Shown here: one piece after another, positions 1 to 9,719 of the stretch
Numbering within the stretch: position 1 is the stretch's first letter
Layout of the letters: each line of letters opens with the position of its first letter
Origin: Zygaena filipendulae
Taxonomy: Eukaryota; Arthropoda; Insecta; Lepidoptera; Zygaenidae
Length of the DNA: 64,000 nt
Assembly: GCA_907165275.2 (NCBI GenBank)
Contig: OU015649.1
Location: forward strand, 7,408,001 to 7,472,000
Reading direction: 5' to 3'
The notes under the pieces: model-generated
Databases searched by the model: none
Told to the model about the DNA's origin: nothing
The model's input: the letters and a program-made list of their open reading frames with translations, nothing else
Made by a program: the position numbers and the translations under genes

Positions 1-342
1 TAGATAAAGATCGCGCACGCTCCACATGGGTACTTAGGCGCCTCCGCCTAATGGTGCGATTGATTGAAGTGCTGTGTGTGAACACCCCCCCTGTGCACGC
101 GCTGATGTCTGTCTGGTAACAGTAGGTATTCCTAAGTAACATAGGATAGGTACCCTATATCCCCAGAAAAAAATTAAATAGACAACTAGTCATTGATAAA
201 GTCAAAACAAAAATATGATAATATACTTCTTCTAAATCCATGTATGGACCCACGCCTTCAGGAAACATTTCATCTGCCGCTACCGTAGGTTTCATCGTAA
301 TGCAAATGATATAAAACACGAGAGTAAAGAAAGAGTTTATTA
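1..342. other. Gene-free left edge
   Basis: No open frame with protein character and no recognisable repeat end was seen here. The stretch is AT-rich with a short GC-rich start. I see nothing to annotate. Confidence 0.5.
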
Positions 343-396
343 CAGTTCACCTCAGACGAAATAAAAATAAAAACTTATTTCGTCTGAGCAGTTCAC
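343..396. mobile_element. 38-bp hairpin insertion with 8-bp direct repeats
   Basis: The sequence CAGTTCAC occurs at 343-350 and again at 389-396. Between them lies a 38-bp foldback whose 14-bp arms, CTCAGACGAAATAA and its exact reverse complement, flank a 10-nt loop. Perfect arms plus an exact 8-bp duplication are what a tiny terminal-inverted-repeat insertion would leave. The same arm occurs at 12402 in a second hairpin and as a single arm at 7685. No coding capacity. The assignment as mobile is inference; the repeats are read directly. Confidence 0.6.
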
Positions 397-535
397 AATT
401 CACATTAAAAAGTACTCTGTGGCACAAATCAAGGATCATATTATAATTAGACATGGGTAACTCCGCACCCGTATATATCTTTGGATATGCATTCCGAAGC
501 GGAGTTGTTACAACTCCTTCACTTGTCAAATTAAA

Positions 536-828
536 CATATCCCATATCCAACCAACTCCGACCACTCCGAGACCAACCGAACTGAGCGCCGATCGGAGCC
601 GAGCGGAAGGAGTTGGAATGATAACGCCGTGACATATCCCATATCCAACCAACTCCGACAACTCCAAGACCAACCGAGCCGAGCGGAAGGAGTTGGAATG
701 ATAACGTCGCGACATATCCTATATCCAATCAACTCCGGCAACTCCGAGTCCAACGCTGACCGACTCCCGAACCGAGTAGGTAACGAAGTGCACCGAACCG
801 ACTCCTAGCGGAAGGAGTTGGAATAGGT
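536..828. repeat. Three-unit GC-rich minisatellite
   Basis: Three degenerate tandem units begin with CATATCC(C/T)ATATCCAA at 536, 633 and 713, about 97, 80 and 115 bp long. Each contains CAACTCCG-type motifs and ends near GCGGAAGGAGTTGGAAT. Length differences come from internal gain or loss of ACCGA/CCGAGCGG blocks. The overlapping minus-strand open frames are repeat artefacts. Confidence 0.8.
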
Positions 829-1389
829 ACAAGTCACGAGTCACCATGAGTGGCCACGACCACCCACGACTTACGAGAGATTGGTACTTGGAAGGTATTC
901 GTTACTTTCTAGTTTCTACGGATTATGTGAGACGGAGCACGTGCTCAAGACGAGGTCTTTTAAGCAGCAAAAAAAGCGCTTTAAAAATATACGCAGTAAA
1001 CGCACCCTTTCGTTTATGGATCGAATTTAGCTGTAAAGCGACAGAAGAGCTAGTAAATTCCATACAAATTATTTAGACACCAACTAGCTTGCGAGTTTCT
1101 TCTTAGCCAGTATGTGTACTGTATAGTATTTAAATTTTAAAATTAATAACTGTGATTGTAGTGTGTACTGTGTGTTCAAAAACCGTATCATGGTTTATTA
1201 ATGTAAATTATAGGTAGGTTTAGGTATATTGGACTAAAAACTAATAAATGACAACAAACTAATATACAGATATTACAAATATTATTAGTTTGGCAACAGT
1301 CAAATATTATATTACAATAATTACGTTTAATAAGATTGACATCCCGCCTTACAACATAGATTTATTTTTAATCTGGCGATGAAGAAACA
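829..1389. other. Gene-free stretch
   Basis: A 76-codon plus-strand frame at 846-1076 has no recognisable domain and no splice context, so I treat it as chance. The rest is AT-rich with nothing recognisable. Confidence 0.4.
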
Positions 1390-1540
1390 GACATTTTTTT
1401 TATATATAATTCTCCCCATTGGGGAAAGGCAAGGGATTCTAGGTCCATACAGCCTGTACATTTATTTTTTTGTTTTTACCCCAATGGGGAAGGCAAAGGA
1501 AGCTAAGTCCGGCAAAGGAAGCTAAGTCCATACAGCCAAG
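1390..1540. repeat. CCCCATTGGGG-type short repeats
   Basis: Two related blocks carry the palindromes CCCCATTGGGG (about 1414) and CCCCAATGGGG (about 1479), each followed by GGCAA(A)GG. A direct duplication of GGCAAAGGAAGCTAAGTCC lies at about 1491-1530, and CCATACAGCC occurs twice. This looks like remnants of a dispersed repeat rather than a gene. Confidence 0.55.
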
Positions 1541-2410
1541 TCAGTAGTATTTTTCTTCTGAAGTTATTTACATCGAAATGCATTGGCGGATATGGATATG
1601 CTATCCGGATACATATCTTTTACTGGAAGGATACGTGACATATCCAATTCTTGGTCGGACACGTTTAGCCCATGCCTAATTATAATCACTACTACGATAT
1701 GGGACTCCCATACTGTGAAATGGAAATTGGAATGACGCGAATTGTCAAAATTTTCGCCCATGCAATCATGGCCGACACCCACAAAAATAGTGCTGTTCTG
1801 CTTATAGCGAATGGTCAATATTTCGATACCGATAAAAATCAGGACTACTACGGTTCTTCATAATTTTTATTATTATTTCATAGCTACGGAAAAAAACCTG
1901 TGACGGCTTAATTGCTGTCGGTTAAGTATATTTATTATTGAACTTAATGTAAGCCATCATTGGTGCCTTTTTCAGCTGCCTCAAATAAGGAAAGTAGCTG
2001 GTTGGGAGTGATATAATACATTTATTTGAAAAAGGTATTTTTTTGTTTTTATTGAAACACCGTCTTGTGAAACGTGATCAAGTTGACCAGTTGACTAATA
2101 CGGGTCATGGTTTTTCTTCCTGCGCGTGGGTGAACAGCAGTTGTTTTCCAAAGGTTTCTTTTTGTCAACCGGTCACTCGATTACTGGAATAAGAATTAAA
2201 TTACTTACTAATATACTTACTAATAATTAAATTACTTACTAATAATTACTATAAGAAAATAAAATCGAATGGCAATGTAGCATAAACTAATATCAATATC
2301 GGCAAGCTGCAATTTTACGTACGCTGACTTCTAAGTAAGCAACTAATTCTTGCAAAAAAAAAGTGTCTAGCTCAGGGAGAACACTTAAACATACCACTTT
2401 GCCCATAGTT
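1541..2410. other. Gene-free stretch
   Basis: Two overlapping opposite-strand frames (1564-1818 minus, 1672-1863 plus) have no recognisable domains and probably arise by chance. At 2198-2250 a short motif with ATTACTTACTAAT is tandemly repeated. Nothing else was recognised. Confidence 0.4.
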
Positions 2411-2534
2411 TAATAGTACATTGTTATCCAAGGGGTGAAAGTAACTCATTTAGTGCGGAGACGGGGTTTGGCCAATAGTTCGAGGCACTAAATAAGTTAC
2501 TTTCTCCCGAGGGTAACACTGTGCTTTTCATTAC
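2411..2534 (+). repeat. Dispersed ~600-bp repeat, copy A, left part
   Basis: It starts TAATAGTACATTGTTATCC and runs to TTTTCATTAC, where the Mag-like LTR element is inserted. The same sequence, uninterrupted, occurs at 54744-55351 and in shorter form at 61414-61767. The segment is itself an imperfect foldback: TTGTTATCC near its start and GGATAACA near its end. Confidence 0.8.
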
Positions 2535-2663
2535 TGTTGGCATTGGCTGAATAGCAGTTCTCTGTCAGTCACTTTTTAAATAAGAGACAAGACAGAGCTG
2601 GCATTCGAGCTATGGCGACATGCAACGACATGTGAGATTTTCTAATAAAAGTATTTTAAAACA
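2535..2663 (+). repeat. 5' LTR of Mag-like element
   Basis: 129 bp, TG...CA ends, identical by eye to the copy at 7040-7168. It contains CTAATAAAAG near its end as a possible polyadenylation signal. No TATA box is obvious. Confidence 0.93.
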
Positions 2664-2675
2664 TGGTGGCAGCGG
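2664..2675 (+). other. Primer-binding site, probably tRNA-Leu
   Basis: TGGTGGCAGCGG follows the 5' LTR with no gap. Its complement is CCGCTGCCACCA, which fits the CCA-bearing 3' end of leucine tRNAs whose acceptor begins GGTAGCG (from memory, not searched). Confidence 0.7.
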
Positions 2676-2691
2676 TTAAAAAATCAAAAAA

Positions 2692-5600
2692 ATGTCTCAA
2701 GAAAAGACCGACCTCGCGAAAATAGTGCAGCAGCAGACTGTGCTTCTTCAAGAAATGCAAAAACAAATTGCACATCTGCGTGGGCCAGATTTAGTAAACG
2801 TACCATGGCCGGCGTCGTTAAATATTAACACATGTCCGGAGGAGGCGTTCAAATCATTCGAAGCTGCATGGCTAAACTACTGCAAAGCCACGAAAATGGT
2901 TTCGTGGCCGAAAGAAGACGAACCAAGAAAAATCAGTATATTGTTTAGTGCCATCGGCGAAGATGCTCTAAAGAAATACGCATACTTCGGCATCAGCAGT
3001 CAAGCACAACCAGGCTCATGTGAAGAGATATTAAAAATTATTGCATCAAAAATGGTTCCAAAGAAAAATATTATATATAATAGATATGTTTTTTTGAGCC
3101 GTAACCAACAAACCTATGAACAGTTTGACATATATTATTCTGAAATCACAAAATTAATTGAAGAATGCAATTATAAAGACTTTAAGGAAGAAATGTTAAG
3201 GGATAAAATTGTCATTGGCATAAAAGATATGACTTTAAAAAAAGATTTGTTAAAAAAAGATAATCTTACATTAAATCAAGCAGTGAACCTGTGTCGTGCT
3301 GCAGAGGCCACAGATAAACAAGTGAAAGATCTATCTACAGCATCAACATCTGAAATTAAAAAGGTGGAAGAGATATCAAATATAAAAAAGGGGAAATGTA
3401 GATTCTGTGGTAAAATGCATATATTTAAGAAAGAAAATTGCACAGCATGGGGAAAGACCTGTAATAACTGCAAAGGTAGAAACCACAGTGAAAATGTCTG
3501 CAAGAAAAAGAAGGAAGTTAAAGAATTAAAAGAGACTCCAAGAACACAATATTCTTCAGATACAGATAGCGACAACGAAGTACAGGTAATAAATAAAATA
3601 ATGAACAAAAGAAACAAGAACTTGGCAGAGTGTGTCATACAATTAAAAAGGCAAAAAGATTGGTTTAAAGTTACTTGCTTGCTTGATACAGCAGCTGATG
3701 AATGTTTAATTGGCTTAAAAAACTTGGAAGATATCTTTGGAAAGAGCTACACACAAAAAAATTTGACACCATCCCAGAAGTCTTTATATAGTTTTGGAGG
3801 ACATAACATAATGATTCATGGTGAAATAAATATTACTCTGCGCATTAAAACTTTAAACAAGATTAAGAAATACCGAGTTACATTTCAAGTTGTGCATGAT
3901 GACCATATGCCACTTCTCTCTTGTAAAGCTTGCACTAAAATGGGACTTGTGAAGTTCTGTAAAGAAGTAAAATGTAGTTACTCGCAAGAGACACACAACA
4001 TTATCAAAAAATATGATACCGTTTTTGAAGGCAAAGGAAGCTTTTCTGGTGAAGTTAACTTAGAAATGAATGAAAGTGTCCCGTCAGTCATACAAAAAGC
4101 TCGCCGAGTCCCAGTTGCACTCCGATCTTTACTAAAAGAAGAATTAAAAAAACTAGAAAGAGAAGGAATAATAGTAAAAGAAGAAAATCACACAGATTGG
4201 GTGAGCAATATTTTAATTATACAAAAGAAGGACAGTTTTAGAATTTGCTTAGACCCAATTCCATTGAATAAAGCAATAAACAGACCTAACCATCAATTCA
4301 CTACTGTGGAAGAAATCTTACCTGAATTAGGACGTGCTAAAGTTTTCTCTACTTTTGATGTCAAAAAAGGCTTCTGGCATTTAAATCTTTCAGAAGAGAG
4401 TAGTAAACTGACTACATTTTGGACACCTTTTGGTAAGTACCGCTGGAAGGTTCTCCCATTTGGTATATCATCTGCACCTGATTACTTTCAGATAAAAATG
4501 AGTGAAATAATTCAGGGATTGACAGGTGTTGAGGCCTTGGTAGATGACTTACTTGTGTTTGGGGTTGGGGACAGTATGTCTGAAGCTGTCCTAGATCACA
4601 ACAAAAATTTGGAGAACCTAATGGAGAGGCTAGTTAAGTTCAACTGTAAGTTAAACAAAAGCAAGACCAAATTGCTACAGACATCAGTACAATATTATGG
4701 GCATGTCTTTACCAATAAAGGACTCCAGCCAGATCCCTCTAAAATAGAAGCGATAATGAACATACCTACTCCAAAAACTAAGAAAGAGCTTCAAAGATTT
4801 TTAGGTGTTGTGACTTACCTCAGCAGATTTATTCCAAATTTGAGTGCAGAATCCTCACATTTAAGACAACTCACCCATGAAAAAAGTGAATGGATCTGGA
4901 CTAAAAAAACTCAAAAAGAATTTGAAAAGCTAAAATCTTTAATAAGTGATATTAAAACTCTAAAATACTATGACAAAAATGAAACATTAATTATTGAATG
5001 TGATTCCAGCGAAGGAGCCCTAGGTGTGGCTCTATTTCAACAAAATCAGCCTGTGGCATATGCTTCGAGACGCCTGACTCCAACTGAAAAAAAATATGCA
5101 CAAATAGAGAAGGAGCTCCTGGCCGTAGTCTTTGCTTGTACAAGGTTTGACCAATTAATTGTTGGTAATACAAAGACAGTTATCAAAACTGATCATAAAC
5201 CTCTATTAAATATATTTAGAAAACCTTTACTCAATGCTCCCAAGCGACTACAATCTATGCTACTAATTTTACAAAGGTACAGTTTGGAACTGGAATTTGT
5301 CTCAGGAAAAGACAACATTATGGCAGATGCTTTGTCAAGATTCTACTTAGAATGCAAGGATATAGATAAATCAAAGAATATGAAAATATTTGAAATAATA
5401 GAAAATATTAACCCATTACAAAATCTACCAATATCTGATAAATGCATAAAAGACATTGAAAATTCAACTGCTCAAGATTTAAACTGTACAACTTTAAAAA
5501 ACTTTATTCAGCACGGTTGGCCAAGATATATAAGAAATATTCCAGATGCACTGAAACCTTACTATAGCTTAAAAGCTGACTTAACTGTTCATGGAGGTCT

Positions 5601-6852
5601 GATCCTCAAGAATCAAGCCATTCTTATTCCTGAAAATTTACGGCAAGAAATATTAAACAAATTACATAAAGCTCATTCAGGTATCGAAAATACTTTAAAG
5701 TTAGCTAGAGATGCTATATTTTGGCCAGCAATGACAAATGATATCAGAGAATTGATCAAGAACTGTCATATATGTAAAAAATTTCAACCAAGTCAACAAA
5801 AGATGACCATGCAAAGTCATAAAATACCTAAATATCCATTTCAGATTATTTCAATGGATGTTTTCTTCTTCACTCAAAATGGCAGACAGATGAAATTTTT
5901 AATTACTGTAGACCATTACTCTGACTTTTTTGAAATAGATAAATTAAAGGACATGTCAGCAAAACAAGTAATAGAGGCCTGTAAAAAGAACTTCTCCAGA
6001 CATGGTATTCCAGAGGTAGTTGTAACGGATGGAGGCACCAATTTTGTTAATCAAGAATTCTCTGAATTTGCTAATAAATGGAATTTCACTCAAGTAACTT
6101 CTTCACCAAATCACCCACAAGCAAATGGCAAAGCAGAAGCTACAGTGAAAATAGCAAAAAAACTGCTACTCAAATCAAATGAGAATGGAGACGATTTCTG
6201 GTTTAACTTGCTATGTTTAAGAAATACTCCTAACAAGTTAGACTCCAGCCCTGTCCAGAGACTATATTCCCGAAGAACGCGAGGTTATTTACCAATCATT
6301 CAGGAGATGCTACGACCAAATGTTATTGAGAATGTTCCAGAGTACATCAAAAGAAAGAAGGAGGCTACTAAATATTCGTATGATAAAAGGGCGAAAAAGG
6401 CAACTAGCCTCGAAATAGGACAGCCAGTTACAGTTCAACTTCAACCTTCATCAAATAAATTCTGGACACCAGGAGTTGTCACAGATATCCTTTCGGATAG
6501 ATCATATCTGGTAAATGTTGATAATACAACCTATAGGCGCAACCTATCACATATTCGACCCCATTCTTCACCTACCCAAGAAAAAGAAACAAATATAACT
6601 ATTGAAGATAATTTTAAATTAAACGGACAAAGTAATAGTTGTGAAGAAAATAATATAATACAATCAGAAAATTTGTATGAGGAGTGTGATAATACAAATA
6701 ATTTAGTCTCCAATTGTACTCCAGATGATACTAAGAACGATTCTACGAGTCTTCAAGTTTCTACTCCAACAAAAACACCTTTATCTATTAACAGCCCTCG
6801 ACCCAGAAGAGAAACTAGAAGACCTGCTTATCTCAAGGATTATACTTGTTGA
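2692..6852 (+). CDS. Gag-Pol polyprotein of Mag-like retrotransposon
   Basis: This 1386-residue fused polyprotein would provide the particle, protease, reverse transcriptase, RNase H and integrase for retrotransposition. Read from the sequence: a capsid-like gag in the first ~220 residues; a poor knuckle at C236/C239, then a standard CCHC knuckle C257-C260-H265-C270; a protease motif LLDTAAD with D332; RT with D556 (FSTFDVKKG) and the VDDLL box (D618, D619); RNase H acidic residues D771, E808, D834; an integrase zinc module H992/H995/C1025/C1028; and a core with D1056, D1113, E1149, the last pair in exact D-35-E spacing. No envelope frame follows. Odd point: the protease reads DTA where DTG or DSG is usual. 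The start is the first ATG, 28 bp after the LTR. All catalytic residues checked are present, so it could be autonomous. Confidence 0.95.
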   Translation: MSQEKTDLAKIVQQQTVLLQEMQKQIAHLRGPDLVNVPWPASLNINTCPEEAFKSFEAAWLNYCKATKMVSWPKEDEPRKISILFSAIGEDALKKYAYFGISSQAQPGSCEEILKIIASKMVPKKNIIYNRYVFLSRNQQTYEQFDIYYSEITKLIEECNYKDFKEEMLRDKIVIGIKDMTLKKDLLKKDNLTLNQAVNLCRAAEATDKQVKDLSTASTSEIKKVEEISNIKKGKCRFCGKMHIFKKENCTAWGKTCNNCKGRNHSENVCKKKKEVKELKETPRTQYSSDTDSDNEVQVINKIMNKRNKNLAECVIQLKRQKDWFKVTCLLDTAADECLIGLKNLEDIFGKSYTQKNLTPSQKSLYSFGGHNIMIHGEINITLRIKTLNKIKKYRVTFQVVHDDHMPLLSCKACTKMGLVKFCKEVKCSYSQETHNIIKKYDTVFEGKGSFSGEVNLEMNESVPSVIQKARRVPVALRSLLKEELKKLEREGIIVKEENHTDWVSNILIIQKKDSFRICLDPIPLNKAINRPNHQFTTVEEILPELGRAKVFSTFDVKKGFWHLNLSEESSKLTTFWTPFGKYRWKVLPFGISSAPDYFQIKMSEIIQGLTGVEALVDDLLVFGVGDSMSEAVLDHNKNLENLMERLVKFNCKLNKSKTKLLQTSVQYYGHVFTNKGLQPDPSKIEAIMNIPTPKTKKELQRFLGVVTYLSRFIPNLSAESSHLRQLTHEKSEWIWTKKTQKEFEKLKSLISDIKTLKYYDKNETLIIECDSSEGALGVALFQQNQPVAYASRRLTPTEKKYAQIEKELLAVVFACTRFDQLIVGNTKTVIKTDHKPLLNIFRKPLLNAPKRLQSMLLILQRYSLELEFVSGKDNIMADALSRFYLECKDIDKSKNMKIFEIIENINPLQNLPISDKCIKDIENSTAQDLNCTTLKNFIQHGWPRYIRNIPDALKPYYSLKADLTVHGGLILKNQAILIPENLRQEILNKLHKAHSGIENTLKLARDAIFWPAMTNDIRELIKNCHICKKFQPSQQKMTMQSHKIPKYPFQIISMDVFFFTQNGRQMKFLITVDHYSDFFEIDKLKDMSAKQVIEACKKNFSRHGIPEVVVTDGGTNFVNQEFSEFANKWNFTQVTSSPNHPQANGKAEATVKIAKKLLLKSNENGDDFWFNLLCLRNTPNKLDSSPVQRLYSRRTRGYLPIIQEMLRPNVIENVPEYIKRKKEATKYSYDKRAKKATSLEIGQPVTVQLQPSSNKFWTPGVVTDILSDRSYLVNVDNTTYRRNLSHIRPHSSPTQEKETNITIEDNFKLNGQSNSCEENNIIQSENLYEECDNTNNLVSNCTPDDTKNDSTSLQVSTPTKTPLSINSPRPRRETRRPAYLKDYTC

Positions 6853-7039
6853 TTGATTATGTTGTGTAACCTACCCTTATGGTTTATAAGTGACTATATT
6901 AATGATTGTGGATTCAAATTTTAATCCGAATAAGTTTATAAGTTTTTAACATAATTATTGTTAATTTAATTGAACTATTGGCTAAACCGATATTCATGAT
7001 TATGATGATTTAATTTAATTTTTTTTGTTAAAGATAACG

Positions 7040-7168
7040 TGTTGGCATTGGCTGAATAGCAGTTCTCTGTCAGTCACTTTTTAAATAAGAGACAAGACAG
7101 AGCTGGCATTCGAGCTATGGCGACATGCAACGACATGTGAGATTTTCTAATAAAAGTATTTTAAAACA
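7040..7168 (+). repeat. 3' LTR of Mag-like element
   Basis: Identical to 2535-2663. It is followed by ATTAC, the right copy of the target duplication, and then by the continuation of the interrupted dispersed repeat. Confidence 0.93.
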
Positions 7169-7173
7169 ATTAC

Positions 7174-7641
7174 GAATGCAAGGAAAGTCAAAATAAAAAT
7201 AGGAATTAGCTAAAGAAAAAATGAGTGAAGATCGGATAGACGCTTGACACTTTCCCACCTATTTCTTTTTCTTTGGCCGGCTAGCTATTCAGCCAGTATT
7301 TTTTATTTACATTGTGGCGACCTAAAAAAATATTTTCTTTAATTAATAAGTATTAATTAAAGAAAATAAAAAAAATATAAATAGGAATTAGCTTAAGAAA
7401 AAGTGAGTGAATTTTATTTTAATTAATACCTACTTAAACTTTACGTTATTTCAATTTTACATCGCGCTGGCTGTATAGAAAGTTGAAACATGGTTCAATA
7501 TAAATGTGAAAATAGACCTAGTTTTTTTTAATAATTTGACAGTTGTCAGTTGAAAGCGATTCTCCCTAGGGCTGAAAAGGGTTACTTTCAACCCGCTTCT
7601 CAGGCAACTTCAGACCTACTTTCCGAGTATGAGTAATGAAA
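7174..7641 (+). repeat. Dispersed ~600-bp repeat, copy A, right part
   Basis: It continues copy A after the LTR insertion and matches 54885-55351 almost base for base. It contains a 15-bp-arm hairpin (TTTTCTTTAATTAA near 7332 and its complement) and ends at GAGTATGAGTAATGAAA. The inner unit starts TTTTCATTAC and ends GTAATGAAA, so it has about 9-10 bp inverted ends. Its terminal ATG opens the frame of the neighbouring retroelement. Confidence 0.8.
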
Positions 7642-9719
7642 AACTATTTTTTACTCTATATTATCAGAATAATATCACACGGTCCTCAGACGAAATAAGT
7701 GTTTCTGCTTTTCTAGATATCAATGCAGCTTATGACAATGTGCTTCTCACTGTCCTTATACAAAAGCTGTATTTACTTAAGGTACCAGCTATGCTGCTTA
7801 AATTTATAAAAAATATTTTATCGGATAGAATCATAACTCTGGATGGTACTCCTACTTCTAGACACATTTGGAAAGGTCTACCCCAAGGGTCCGTGTTAAG
7901 CCCTTTACTATATAATATCTACACTTACGATTTAGAATCATCTCTGGAAGGTACTGTTCAAACCCTACAGTACGCTGACGACCTACTCCTTTACATTTCA
8001 GATCAATCGATCCAAACAGCTTGTAATTCATTATCCCACTCTCTATCCCTTTTGAAAATCTGGTTAGATAAAAATGGCCTAGACTTATCTGCAAGTAAAA
8101 GCTCTGTTGTTTTGTTCTCGCGTAAGCGTAATCCTCCTCCAATTTTAATGTGTTTTAATAACGATCCAATTCCGGTAAAAACTTATGTTAAGTTTTTAGG
8201 AATCGTATTAGATTCAAAACTAACGGGTCTTCAACATTGCGACTACTTATACACAAAATGTGAACGAAATTTAAATCTGTTAAGATGTATAGCGGGCGTC
8301 TGGTGGGGTGCCCATCCATATTGCTTAAAATTGGTTTATAACGCTTTAATAAGAAGTGTTATTGATTATGGCACGTTTTTGTTGGAACCGGGTAGTGTAG
8401 CGGGATTCAAAAAGTTAGATGGTATCCAATCGAAAGCTTTAAGGATAATTTCTGGAGCCATGAAATCGAGTCCGATCAATGCTTTACAGGTTGAGTGTGG
8501 AGATCCTCCCTTGTCCCTAAGACGTCAATTTCTTTCTGATAAATATTTATTTCGTAGTTTGCAGTTTTTGTATCATCCTATTTTTTATAAACTTCATAGT
8601 CTCTCTGATCTCACAACCTCCTCCCGTCATTGGTCACATAAAAGTCCTCCATGTCTGCTTAAAAGTTATTACAAATTTTCTTCATTTAAAGCTCCTACTT
8701 TCCGTACTCCAGTTTTACCCATATTTCTGTCCCCATTTAGATCGCTGTTCATTTTACCAGAAATAAAGTATAATTTGGGTATTGATAGAAATGACGGTAA
8801 TTCCAACAAAGTATTTAAATATAAAGTCGATATAAACTGGCATGACTGGCATTATATTTACAGTGACGCTTCAAAGCATTCTCTAAATGGATTTGTGGGT
8901 GTTGGCGTTTACCACAGTCAATATAATATTGTAGAAAAAATTAAGTTACCGCCTGAGACATCTGTTTATACCGGTGAGTGCTTTGGAGTTCTCAAGGCTG
9001 TCGAATATATTATACTTGTTATGAAACTAAATAGATCAGTCATATTCACAGATGCCCTCAGTGTATTGAATGCGCTGGAGAAACCTCCCTTTTCTTACAA
9101 AATCCAGTATCCCGTAATTTTGGAAATAAGAAAGCTACTTTATGATTGTGAAATGAGAGGATACACAGTACATTTTTGTTGGATTCCGGGACATTGTATA
9201 AATGGAAATATAAGGGCAGATCAAATTGCTAATGAAGCAGTGGAGTGTGGTGACCTTCACCCTTTCAATAATTACTGCCATGACTTAACCAATATCCCTA
9301 AAGTTCATCTTCAAAAAGCTTGGATGGAACAATGGAAAATTAGTGCCACTACAAAAGGTAGACATTACTACAGTTTACAACCATGTGTTCCAACTAAGCC
9401 TTGGTTTTTTAAGACAAAACTGAAAAAAATTGCAACCTCAATTATTATCCGTATGCGGCTCGGCCATGTCTGCTCTCCTGCACATTTAGCTAAACTTGGC
9501 ATTGTGGCCAGTGAGATGTGTTCTTGCGGGGAAGATGTTGGTGATTTGAATCATATTATTTTCTCCTGTACCTCCTATAATTGTTCTACCTTTTATGACT
9601 CTTTGACTTCCATCAGTGTTCCACTCCCTACATCCATATCATCACTTCTTTCATCCAATAATCCTGATATATATAGAATATTATCTTCACATATTATGTC
9701 TAATAACATTAAAATATAA
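7629..9719 (+). CDS. Truncated non-LTR RT-RNase H frame, chimeric start
   Basis: A 696-residue open frame. The first four codons (ATG AGT AAT GAA) belong to the upstream dispersed repeat and the rest to the retroelement. Visible motifs: FLDINAAYDNV (RT block A), GLPQGSVLSPLLYN (block B), YADD at residues 115-118 (block C), an RNase H start at YSDAS with D413, ECF and FTDALS acidic residues, WIPGH near residue 520, and a terminal CSCG...LNHIIFSC zinc-like motif typical of such tails. No stop interrupts it. Because the endonuclease and fingers region are missing, it is unlikely to support its own transposition. It could be translated if transcribed from the repeat, but nothing in the sequence shows that. 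Confidence 0.85.
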   Translation: MSNEKLFFTLYYQNNITRSSDEISVSAFLDINAAYDNVLLTVLIQKLYLLKVPAMLLKFIKNILSDRIITLDGTPTSRHIWKGLPQGSVLSPLLYNIYTYDLESSLEGTVQTLQYADDLLLYISDQSIQTACNSLSHSLSLLKIWLDKNGLDLSASKSSVVLFSRKRNPPPILMCFNNDPIPVKTYVKFLGIVLDSKLTGLQHCDYLYTKCERNLNLLRCIAGVWWGAHPYCLKLVYNALIRSVIDYGTFLLEPGSVAGFKKLDGIQSKALRIISGAMKSSPINALQVECGDPPLSLRRQFLSDKYLFRSLQFLYHPIFYKLHSLSDLTTSSRHWSHKSPPCLLKSYYKFSSFKAPTFRTPVLPIFLSPFRSLFILPEIKYNLGIDRNDGNSNKVFKYKVDINWHDWHYIYSDASKHSLNGFVGVGVYHSQYNIVEKIKLPPETSVYTGECFGVLKAVEYIILVMKLNRSVIFTDALSVLNALEKPPFSYKIQYPVILEIRKLLYDCEMRGYTVHFCWIPGHCINGNIRADQIANEAVECGDLHPFNNYCHDLTNIPKVHLQKAWMEQWKISATTKGRHYYSLQPCVPTKPWFFKTKLKKIATSIIIRMRLGHVCSPAHLAKLGIVASEMCSCGEDVGDLNHIIFSCTSYNCSTFYDSLTSISVPLPTSISSLLSSNNPDIYRILSSHIMSNNIKI

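Larger units (their letters stand above)
2535..7168 (+). mobile_element. Complete Mag-like Ty3/gypsy LTR retrotransposon
   Basis: A 4634-bp element bounded by two identical 129-bp LTRs (TGTTGG...AAAACA) and flanked by the 5-bp duplication ATTAC (2530-2534 and 7169-7173). It has a primer-binding site directly after the 5' LTR and one long gag-pol frame without stops or frameshifts. Identical LTRs and an intact frame point to a recent insertion. It landed in a dispersed repeat whose unoccupied relatives lie at 54744 and 61414, which confirms the boundaries. A purine-rich tract before the 3' LTR is not obvious. Very short LTRs, a single fused frame and a capsid-like gag resemble the Mag/K02A2.6 lineage (family judgement from memory). 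Confidence 0.93.

Noticed and set aside
347..753. Minus-strand frames with repeated SELVGYGIC-like segments
   Set aside because: The repeats come from the minisatellite at 536-828; no known protein.
1564..1863. Two opposite-strand frames of 63 and 84 codons
   Set aside because: No domain, no splice or poly(A) context, mutually overlapping; likely chance.
2411..2534. Possible solo LTR before the Mag-like element
   Set aside because: The same sequence occurs with its right-hand continuation at 54744 and 61414, so it is a target repeat and not an LTR.
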